From an uncultured Acidobacteriota bacterium (GTDB taxonomy: Bacteria; Acidobacteriota; Vicinamibacteria; Vicinamibacterales; UBA8438), in NCBI GenBank assembly GCA_913043805.1, contig CAJWMX010000080.1, positions 1-9,278 on the forward strand: 9,278 bases of DNA, given 5' to 3'. Position 1 is the stretch's first letter. Each line of letters starts with the position of its first letter. The notes beneath the pieces are model-generated. The model made no database searches and had not been told where the DNA came from. It was given only the letters and a program-made list of their open reading frames with translations. Position numbers and translations under genes: made by a program. This document shows, piece after piece, positions 1 through 5,804 of the stretch.

Positions 1-478
1 TCTCGTCGGCGGCGAGCCCGACGATGTCCTCGATCTGACGCTTTGTCTCTTCGGGCTGCGCCCCGGGCAGATCGATCTTGTTGACCACGGGGACGATCTC
101 GAGGTTCTGATCGACGGCAAGGTACGCATTCGCGACGGTCTGGGCCTCGACTCCCTGGGACGCGTCGACCAGCAGAAGCGCCCCTTCACATGCCGTGAGC
201 GCGCGTGTCACCTCATACGAGAAGTCGACGTGACCAGGCGTGTCGATCAGGTTCAGCACGTGCGGTTCGCCACCCTCGGGGGTGTAGGACAGCCGGACCG
301 CGTGCGCCTTGATCGTGATGCCGCGCTCCCGCTCGAGATCCATCGAGTCCAGGACCTGAGCTTCCATCTCTCGGGGCCGCAAGGCGCCGGTCAACTCGAG
401 AAAGCGATCGGCGAGCGTCGACTTCCCGTGGTCGATGTGCGCGATGATCGAGAAGTTGCGGATCTTGCGTGGGTCCAT
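1..478 (-). CDS. lepA: Elongation factor 4 (LepA), N-terminal part, cut by window edge
   Basis: A translational GTPase that binds the ribosome. The family is linked to back-translocation of stalled ribosomes and to 30S biogenesis or initiation. The 159 visible residues are the G domain, and the rest lies off the left edge. The G1 loop is AHIDHGKST (13-21), the switch-I threonine lies in GITIKA (53-58), G3 is DTPGH (79-83) and G4 is NKID (133-136). The start MDPRKIRNFSIIAHIDHGKS matches the usual LepA N-terminus. No in-frame start exists just upstream, so position 478 is firm. No Shine-Dalgarno sequence precedes the ATG; the preceding bases are a C-rich run. A TATAAT box lies only 12 nt upstream, so the transcript may be nearly leaderless. 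The gene follows citrate synthase on the same strand after 191 nt, and that spacing plus its own TATAAT suggests separate transcription. EF-G and TypA share the G domain, but the N-terminus is LepA-specific. Confidence 0.96.
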   Translation of the reverse strand, partial: MDPRKIRNFSIIAHIDHGKSTLADRFLELTGALRPREMEAQVLDSMDLERERGITIKAHAVRLSYTPEGGEPHVLNLIDTPGHVDFSYEVTRALTACEGALLLVDASQGVEAQTVANAYLAVDQNLEIVPVVNKIDLPGAQPEETKRQIEDIVGLAADE

Positions 479-490
479 GGAGGGGGGCTC

Positions 491-496
491 ATTATA
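491..496 (-). promoter_or_regulatory. Candidate -10 box (TATAAT) for lepA
   Basis: The minus strand reads TATAAT, a perfect sigma-70 -10 consensus, in otherwise very GC-rich DNA. A start site about 7 nt downstream would fall near 484, leaving about 6 nt before the lepA ATG at 478. No TTGACA-like -35 is present at 16-18 bp; the -35 position is a C-run within a hairpin. The box is clear and the promoter call is inference. Confidence 0.4.
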
Positions 497-515
497 GCGT
501 CGGGACCTGTTCCAG

Positions 516-580
516 GGGGCTTCGCCCCACGCCGCCCCGCGGACCAGCTCCGCGCCAACGCCCCACTTCCGTGCGTTGGC
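516..580 (-). terminator. Cluster of three inverted repeats downstream of citrate synthase
   Basis: Three perfect stems lie in a row: GCCAACGC/GCGTTGGC (554-561 with 573-580), CGCGGA/TCCGCG (538-543 with 549-554) and GGGGC/GCCCC around a 3-nt loop (516-520 with 524-528). They lie between the citrate synthase stop and the lepA start, so a transcript leaving citrate synthase would fold them. None is followed by a T-run on the minus strand, so this is not a classical intrinsic terminator. It could be a U-less terminator, an mRNA 3'-end stabiliser or a repeated extragenic element. The first two stems share one base (554), so they may compete. The rest of the 479-669 spacer shows no ORF that I believe. 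Confidence 0.4.
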
Positions 581-669
581 CCTGGCCGAACCTCGGCATC
601 ACGGGTTTGGCCGTGCGCGCCCGGCCGGCTCGGTCCTCTGCAGCCTGCGTGAAACTTGGCAATCGGGGG

Positions 670-1818
670 TCAGCCGAACGCGGGCGGGCGCTCGGCGAGT
701 GGCACGAACGCCTGGGGATACGCCGGTCCGACATACTCGGCGCGGGGACGGATCAAGCGATTGTTGGCGTACTGTTCGAGCACGTGCGCCGTCCAGCCGG
801 AGACCCGACTGACGACGAAAATCGGGGTGAACAGGTCTGTGGCAATGCCCAACGTGTGGTACGTCGACGCCGAATAGAAGTCGACGTTGGCATTGATACC
901 TGTTTCGGTCCGCATGACCTCTTCGATGCGCTCGGACATCTCGAACCACCGGGAGTTGCCAGCCTGCTCTCCGAGGTCTCGAGACATCTGCCGCAGGTGG
1001 GTCGCCCGGGGGTCCTCGGTGCGGTACACCCGATGCCCAAAGCCCGGAACCTTCTGCTTGCGCCCCAGCATGGCGGTGATGGTGGTGGTCACCCGTTCGG
1101 CGTCGGCGTCCTCGCCGATGGACTCGAGCAGCTTCATGACCTCGGCGTTCGCCCCGCCGTGCAACGGTCCCTTGAGCGTGCCCACGCCAGCAACCACGGT
1201 CGAGTGCAGGTCGGTGAGGGTGGCCGCGGCTACCCGTCCGGCAAACGTCGACGCGTTCAGCTCGTGGTCGGCATGCAGGATCAGCGCTACGTCGAAGGCA
1301 CGCTCGGCCAGAGCGCTCGGCCGCTCGCCGGTCAGCATGTAGAGGAAGTTGGCGGCATGCCCGAGCACCGGGTCCGGATCGATCGGCGCGCCGCCGGCCG
1401 CCAGGCGCCCCAGGGTCGCCACCACCGCGCCGGTCTGAGCCGTGACCCGCACGGCCTTTCGCAAGGCGGCGGCCTGGGAATTGTCGTCGGCGTCCGGATC
1501 GTAGTGAGCCAAGGCGGACACCACCGTCCGCACCGTGTCCATGAGGTTGCCGGGCGGCAACGAACGCATCAGCCGGAGCACCGGTTCCGGGAGTGGTCGG
1601 GCTCGAGCCAGCTCGGTCTGCAGGTCGCCAAGCTCCGCGCGAGATGGTAGCCGCTGATGCCAGAGGAGATAGCAGACTTCTTCGAACGTGGCCTCACGGG
1701 CGAGGTCGTGAATATCGTGCCCGCAATAGGCCAACACCCCTCGCTCACCGTCCAGATAGCAAAGACGGGACGACGTCGCGACGACGCCCTCCAGGCCGGC
1801 AGCAGCAGTTCCGCTCAT
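670..1818 (-). CDS. Citrate synthase (short, type-I / 2-methylcitrate synthase-like)
   Basis: Condenses acetyl-CoA with oxaloacetate to citrate, the entry step of the TCA cycle, in the cytoplasm. Close relatives (PrpC) use propionyl-CoA. At 382 residues it matches the short dimeric CitZ/PrpC form rather than the longer E. coli GltA form with its N-terminal extension. The catalytic triad is visible: His220 in KGPLHGGAN, His262 in VPGFGHRVY and Asp313 in NANVDFYSA. LHADHELNAST (181-191) is also a family hallmark. The open frame continues upstream to 1959, but the family N-terminus (LCYLDGERGVLAYCGHDI) begins shortly after MSGTAAAGLE, which fixes ATG at 1818. That ATG overlaps the stop of the upstream membrane-protein gene in an ATGA, pointing to translational coupling; the upstream GGACGGAA is only a weak ribosome site. 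No prpB, prpD or acnB neighbour is present to favour methylcitrate synthase, so I leave the symbol blank. Confidence 0.93.
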   Translation of the reverse strand: MSGTAAAGLEGVVATSSRLCYLDGERGVLAYCGHDIHDLAREATFEEVCYLLWHQRLPSRAELGDLQTELARARPLPEPVLRLMRSLPPGNLMDTVRTVVSALAHYDPDADDNSQAAALRKAVRVTAQTGAVVATLGRLAAGGAPIDPDPVLGHAANFLYMLTGERPSALAERAFDVALILHADHELNASTFAGRVAAATLTDLHSTVVAGVGTLKGPLHGGANAEVMKLLESIGEDADAERVTTTITAMLGRKQKVPGFGHRVYRTEDPRATHLRQMSRDLGEQAGNSRWFEMSERIEEVMRTETGINANVDFYSASTYHTLGIATDLFTPIFVVSRVSGWTAHVLEQYANNRLIRPRAEYVGPAYPQAFVPLAERPPAFG

Positions 1819-2240
1819 GTCACGTTCCGTCCGGGCCGACGACGAATCGGCTTGTAGATCGCGCCGACGATCATTCCGTAGGCAGCGAACTCGACCACAT
1901 AGTGCAGCGCCATCGCGGCCGCGTGCGGCGGCGAGATCGGCGCCGCCACATGCGCCCATACGACGGCGAACGACACCAGCATCAGGGCCACGAGAACGCC
2001 GAAGCGCATACCCTCTACTGGACCCTGCCCACCCTCGTAGCCCTTGGCGTAGGTGTAGGCGAACGCCAGAAAACCCAGCAGCGCCACCGCGAAGCCGGCA
2101 ATCTGCCCCCCTGCATCAGGACCGAGACCTGGGCGACGGGGATACAGGCCATCGAGCATCGCCGCGTGAACCAACGAACCGACGACGACGAACGCCACCC
2201 AGGCCGCCTGCGCTGCCAGTGCCACTCTGGTGAAATTCAT
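1815..2240 (-). CDS. Small four-helix membrane protein of unknown function
   Basis: I do not recognise the family with confidence. The 141-residue product has four hydrophobic segments, roughly 5-27, 46-64, 79-98 and 107-128, and a basic C-terminal tail (KPIRRRPGR). A short glycine-rich loop, AKGYEGGQGPVEGMRFG (65-81), joins helices 2 and 3. Histidines lie in or next to membrane segments (His25, His97, His106, His113), and Glu117 lies in helix 4. Such residues sometimes bind heme, metal or quinone, but nothing here proves that. The start at 2240 is chosen over an in-frame ATG at 2294 because AGGAG (2248-2252) sits 7 nt upstream and the protein then starts directly before helix 1. The stop overlaps the citrate synthase ATG by 4 nt (ATGA). 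A membrane role tied to central carbon metabolism is possible but is inference only. Confidence 0.85.
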   Translation of the reverse strand: MNFTRVALAAQAAWVAFVVVGSLVHAAMLDGLYPRRPGLGPDAGGQIAGFAVALLGFLAFAYTYAKGYEGGQGPVEGMRFGVLVALMLVSFAVVWAHVAAPISPPHAAAMALHYVVEFAAYGMIVGAIYKPIRRRPGRNVT

Positions 2241-2247
2241 GCCGTCG

Positions 2248-2252
2248 CTCCT
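2248..2252 (-). promoter_or_regulatory. Ribosome binding site of the membrane-protein gene
   Basis: AGGAG on the minus strand lies 7 nt before the ATG at 2240. It decides this start over the longer in-frame alternative at 2294. It is one of only two strong Shine-Dalgarno sites in the window, the other being that of rpoD. Confidence 0.75.
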
Positions 2253-2332
2253 GACACATGCCGGCGTCATCGCGACGTGCCGATTCAGGCTCAACCGGAC
2301 CCGACGACCGCCTCGCGCCGTATGGCAAGATA

Positions 2333-2348
2333 GATCAGTATACTGGTC
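2333..2348. promoter_or_regulatory. Symmetric divergent promoter or operator candidate
   Basis: A perfect 10-bp palindrome CAGTATACTG (2336-2345) extends to 16 bp with one mismatched pair. Its core presents TATACT, a good -10 match, on both strands, at 2339-2344 on plus and 2337-2342 on minus. It sits between two divergent starts, larB 30 nt to the right and the membrane-protein gene 96 nt to the left. No convincing -35 is seen at 17 bp on the plus side. It could be a bidirectional promoter, a dimeric repressor operator, or both. Nothing else is evident in the 2241-2377 spacer apart from the ribosome site at 2248-2252. Confidence 0.35.
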
Positions 2349-2377
2349 GCCGACCCCGGACGATCGGCCCTCGACTG

Positions 2378-3151
2378 ATGAATCCAGACATCCTGAGAGC
2401 CCTGCTCGAGCAGGTGCAGGCCGGACAGTTGACCGTGGCGGACGCCCACCAGACGCTCGCCTCCGCCCTCAGAGCGCAGCCCTACGAGGACCTGGACTTC
2501 GCCAAGATCGACCACCACCGGGAGATCCGGCAAGGGTTCCCCGAGGTCATCTTTGGCGCCGGCAAGACCCCGGAACAGCTCGCGGAAATCGCTAGGCGCA
2601 TCGTCTCGTCGAATCAGCCGCTCCTGATCACCAGGGTAGAGACTGACGCCGTGACCGCGGTGCGCGCCGAGATCCCCGCCGCCACCTACCACCCCTCGGC
2701 CCGTCTGATCACGCACGGAGGACCGGACCAGCCGACCGGACGCGGCCTCGTCCTGGTCGTGACCGCCGGGACGTCGGACCAGCCCGTGGCGGAAGAGGCC
2801 GCCCTCACGGCCGAGATGATGGGCAACCGGGTGGACCGGCTGTATGACGTCGGGGTCGCCGGGCTCCATCGACTCCTCTCGGCCAGAGAACGACTGGAAG
2901 CGGCCCAGGTCATCGTGGTCGCGGCCGGCATGGAAGGGGCCCTCCCGAGCGTCGTGGGCGGCCTGGTCTCGGTGCCGGTCATCGCGGTGCCTACCAGCGT
3001 TGGTTACGGAGCGAGTTTCTCCGGTGTCGCGGCGCTGCTAGCTATGCTGAACAGTTGCGCGACCGGGATCGGGGTGGTCAACATCGACAACGGTTTCGGG
3101 GCCGGAGCGCTGGCAAGCCTCATCAACCATCCGGACCGGACACCGGCTTGA
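2378..3151 (+). CDS. larB: Nickel-pincer cofactor biosynthesis protein LarB
   Basis: LarB carboxylates and hydrolyses nicotinic acid adenine dinucleotide to pyridinium-3,5-biscarboxylic acid mononucleotide, the first step toward the nickel-pincer cofactor of lactate racemase and related LarA enzymes. The 257-residue product has the family layout. The N-terminal part carries DHHREIRQGFPEVIFGAGKT (45-64). A PurE-like C-terminal domain carries TAGTSDQPVAEEA (129-141), AAGMEGALPSVVGGL (182-196), VPTSVGYG (204-211) and LNSCATGIGVVNIDNGFGAG (224-243). Cys227 in LNSC is the only cysteine and is probably the reactive one known from characterised LarB. The start MNPDILRALLEQ at 2378 is preferred to an in-frame ATG at 2258, whose extra 40 residues look non-coding. 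No Shine-Dalgarno sequence precedes 2378. larC, larE and larA are not in the window, so the pathway must be completed elsewhere or this copy acts alone. Confidence 0.93.
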   Translation: MNPDILRALLEQVQAGQLTVADAHQTLASALRAQPYEDLDFAKIDHHREIRQGFPEVIFGAGKTPEQLAEIARRIVSSNQPLLITRVETDAVTAVRAEIPAATYHPSARLITHGGPDQPTGRGLVLVVTAGTSDQPVAEEAALTAEMMGNRVDRLYDVGVAGLHRLLSARERLEAAQVIVVAAGMEGALPSVVGGLVSVPVIAVPTSVGYGASFSGVAALLAMLNSCATGIGVVNIDNGFGAGALASLINHPDRTPA

Positions 3152-3167
3152 GCGTCGCGGCCCCTCC

Positions 3168-3225
3168 GTGCTAGCTTTGGGAGTTCGGTGCTCCCGTCGA
3201 CGAGGTGGGCGCACGGACCTCCGTC
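3168..3225 (+). ncRNA. Structured spacer element between larB and mutS2 (candidate RNA)
   Basis: Two consecutive stems are visible. The first is GGGAG/CTCCC (3179-3183 with 3191-3195, 7-nt loop). The second is GACGAGGT paired with ACCTC-c-GTC (3199-3206 with 3217-3225, one bulged C). Just before them is GTGCTAG (3168-3174). The run GTGCTAG, GGGAG, CGGTGC, CCC resembles, from memory, the 5' part of large bacterial SRP RNAs. However, the conserved SRP core (GGAAGGAAGCAGC-like) does not appear in the rest of the 3152-3342 spacer, so this is not an intact SRP RNA. Alternatives are a larB 3'-end structure without a T-run, or a mutS2 leader. Further right, GTCAGCC (3298-3304) faces GGCTGGTC (3317-3324), a possible third stem. 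Low confidence as a gene. Confidence 0.22.
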
Positions 3226-3342
3226 AGAGCACTCTCCAGCCCTTCGTGACCTGAGCCGCGGCGCCCCCGGCCTTGGTGGTGGTGTCCCCGCCGTGCCGTC
3301 AGCCAGGTGCCGGCCGGGCTGGTCACGCGTCAGCTTGCATTC

Positions 3343-5787
3343 ATGCACACAGCCGCCCTGGCCACCCTCGAGTTCGACCGGATCGTGGAGATGGTGGCGA
3401 GTCTTGCCATCACCCCGCTCGGTCGGGAGCAGCTCGAACAGCTGACGCCGTCAGGGGAGCCCAGAGCCGTCCAGCAGGCGCAAGCTCTCACGACGGAAAC
3501 GGCAGTCTTCCTCGCCGGTGATGGCAGCTGCCCGCTCGAAGCGACGGACGGCCTCAGCGAGACGATCGGCGCACTCGCCATCGAGGCCCAACTGCTCGAA
3601 CCAACGCAACTGCGCGCCCTCGCCGGCTTCCTCCGCTCCGTCGAACGAGCGTGTCAAGCCGTGGCCGCCGCAGGCGACGACGTGCCAGGTCTGTCGACAA
3701 TCGTCTCCGGATGCCCCACCTGGGAGCGCGAGTCGGCCGACGTGTTCAAGAAGGTCGACGCCTCGGACGAGGTCGTCGACGACGCCAGCCCCGATCTGCG
3801 TGCGATTCGCGGTCGACTCCAGAAGCAACGGAATCGGCTGCGTGGAAACCTCGAGTCGTATCTGCGCGGACGGGAGACGGCCAAGTATCTCCAGGAGCAG
3901 TTCTTCACGGAGCGTAACGGACGCCTCGTCCTCGTGCTCAGGAGCGAGCACCGTACGGCGATTCCGGGCATCGTGCATGGCACGTCGGCCAGCGGAGCGA
4001 GCCTGTATCTCGAGCCGCTCAGTACCGTCGACGTCAACAACGAGATCGTCGCGCTCGAGGAACAGGAACAGGAAGAGGTGCGGCGGATCCTCCTGGCGCT
4101 GGCGGGAGGCTTCCGGCGCCGCGGCGCAGACCTGCATCACACCCTGCGCGTCGCTACCGACCTCGATGTCAGCCAGGCCCGCGCCAGGTTCTCCAGCCTC
4201 GTCCGTGGCACCGAGCCGCAACTGTCCGATGACGGTTCGATGGAGCTGCGCGAGGCTCGACACCCGCTGTTGATGGAGTCAGTGACCGCGCGCTTGTCCG
4301 GGGAAAGGGAGCCAGCTGCCACGACACCGGTCCCGGTGGACATCCTGCTACAGCCACCGGCGCGCGCCCTGATCGTGACGGGGCCGAACACCGGGGGAAA
4401 GACGGTCGCGCTCAAGACGGCTGGACTGCTGGCCATGATGGCCCAGGCGGGGCTCCACGTTCCGGCCGCGGCCGGGTCGACGCTTCCGGTGTTCCGGTCC
4501 GTCTTCGCCGACATTGGCGACGAACAATCGATCGCGGCGAACCTGAGCACGTTCTCCGGACACGTGACCAACATCGTCGACATGGACCGACGGCTCAGCT
4601 TGCCGGCGCTGGTCCTGCTCGACGAGGTCGGCGCCGGTACCGACCCGGTCGAAGGCGGAGCGCTCGGTCGGGCCATCGTCGAGCACTTCCGCGCACGCGG
4701 GGCGCATGTGATCGCGACCACCCACGACGAGGCGCTGAAGTCCTACGGTGTCACCGAGCCGGGTGTGACCTGCGCCGCGTTCGGGTTCGAGGCCGAGACC
4801 TTCGCACCGACCTATCGGATGGAGTACGGCTCGAGTGGACGCAGCCTCGCCCTGGAGATCGCGGAGCGTCTGGGGCTGGATCCCGCCGTGATCGCTTCGG
4901 CGCGCCAGCTGCGCAGCGAGCGTGAGGCTCAGCTCGCCGACCATCTGGCCCAGGTGGACGACGCACGACGAGCGGTCGAGCGCCAGCAACAGCAGCTCGA
5001 CACACAGAACGCCGAGTTGGAGCGTCGGGTGCAGTCGCTGGCCGACCGGGAACGCGCGCTGCAGGAGCGGGAGGAAGCGGGTCGACGAGAGTTGCAGCAC
5101 TCGATGGACGCGGCCCTGAAGACCGCCCGCCAGGAGGTCGACGAAGTCGTCACCGAGCTGCGCTCGCGCGCCGCCACCCTCGAGCGGGAGGCGGTCGCTC
5201 GAGCCGAACGTCAGGAGCCGCCGCTGTCGACCGGCGACGCGGGTGGCCTGAGGGCGGAGGCCCGCGCGGGTCTGGAAGCGGTCGCGGATCGCGTGCCGGG
5301 CCAGCCACCTCCAACCCGGTCGCCCGACCGCCCCCGGCGACCGATTGCGGTCGGGCACCACGTCACGGTCACCACCCTCGGAGTCGACGGGATCGTGCGA
5401 ACCGTCCAGGGCCAGCACGCCGAGGTCGACGTCCGTGGAAAGCGGCTCAGGGTGGCGATGGCGTCACTCGCGGCGACGAGCGCGCCGCCCACTCGGCCCA
5501 CCCGGTCCAACGTCGTGGTGCAGGTGGCCCCGCCGAGCGGATCACTCGAGGAGCTCAATCTGATCGGCTGTCGGGTTGAGGAGGCGCTGTCGCGGGCGGA
5601 GAAGCACCTCGACCAGGCGATGATGACCGAACACCGCGTGGTGCGCTTCATTCACGGACACGGCACAGGTAAGCTCCGACGGGCCATCGCCGGTTTTCTC
5701 GGCGCGCACCCGTTGGTCGTGCGGGTGTCTGAAGCCGACCCGAACGACGGAGGCACGGCGGTCACCGTCGCCGTGCTGAAGGACTAG
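3343..5787 (+). CDS. mutS2: MutS2 (RqcU-type) ribosome-rescue ATPase with Smr domain
   Basis: A dimeric MutS-family ATPase without the mismatch-recognition domain. In Bacillus subtilis it senses collided ribosomes and splits them; older work ascribes anti-recombination and nuclease roles. With ATG at 3343 the product has 814 residues, the usual family length. The N-terminal part (TAALATLEFDRIVEMV) is typical of MutS2. The ATPase has Walker A GPNTGGKT (347-354), a DIGDEQS loop (390-396), signature STFSGHV (402-408), Walker B LVLLDEVGAGTDP with Asp427/Glu428, and switch His461 in TTHDE. A long coiled coil covers about 526-620, followed by a Pro-rich hinge, a KOW-like module (about 668-708) and an Smr domain (736-814) with HGHGTGKLR (771-779). 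The Smr LDLRG motif reads LNLIG (738-742), losing its Asp and Arg. A GTG at 3307 is an alternative start; neither has a Shine-Dalgarno site. dnaG follows after 17 nt. Confidence 0.95.
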   Translation: MHTAALATLEFDRIVEMVASLAITPLGREQLEQLTPSGEPRAVQQAQALTTETAVFLAGDGSCPLEATDGLSETIGALAIEAQLLEPTQLRALAGFLRSVERACQAVAAAGDDVPGLSTIVSGCPTWERESADVFKKVDASDEVVDDASPDLRAIRGRLQKQRNRLRGNLESYLRGRETAKYLQEQFFTERNGRLVLVLRSEHRTAIPGIVHGTSASGASLYLEPLSTVDVNNEIVALEEQEQEEVRRILLALAGGFRRRGADLHHTLRVATDLDVSQARARFSSLVRGTEPQLSDDGSMELREARHPLLMESVTARLSGEREPAATTPVPVDILLQPPARALIVTGPNTGGKTVALKTAGLLAMMAQAGLHVPAAAGSTLPVFRSVFADIGDEQSIAANLSTFSGHVTNIVDMDRRLSLPALVLLDEVGAGTDPVEGGALGRAIVEHFRARGAHVIATTHDEALKSYGVTEPGVTCAAFGFEAETFAPTYRMEYGSSGRSLALEIAERLGLDPAVIASARQLRSEREAQLADHLAQVDDARRAVERQQQQLDTQNAELERRVQSLADRERALQEREEAGRRELQHSMDAALKTARQEVDEVVTELRSRAATLEREAVARAERQEPPLSTGDAGGLRAEARAGLEAVADRVPGQPPPTRSPDRPRRPIAVGHHVTVTTLGVDGIVRTVQGQHAEVDVRGKRLRVAMASLAATSAPPTRPTRSNVVVQVAPPSGSLEELNLIGCRVEEALSRAEKHLDQAMMTEHRVVRFIHGHGTGKLRRAIAGFLGAHPLVVRVSEADPNDGGTAVTVAVLKD

Positions 5788-5804
5788 CGGGCGCAGGACA
5801 CGAG

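Noticed and set aside
230..652. Plus-strand open frame across the lepA start and spacer
   Set aside because: Antisense to the LepA G domain, then runs through the hairpin-rich spacer; no motif and no ribosome site of note.
469..1650. Long plus-strand open frame opposite citrate synthase
   Set aside because: Low-complexity Arg/Gly/His-rich translation with no recognisable motif, directly antisense to a gene with an intact catalytic triad. A GC-rich shadow frame.
3168..3342. Intact SRP RNA
   Set aside because: The conserved core loop sequence is absent on both strands, so only a 5' resemblance is reported as a finding.
4348..5418. Long minus-strand open frame opposite mutS2
   Set aside because: Arg/Leu/Gly-rich shadow of the MutS2 ATPase and coiled coil; no domain signature.
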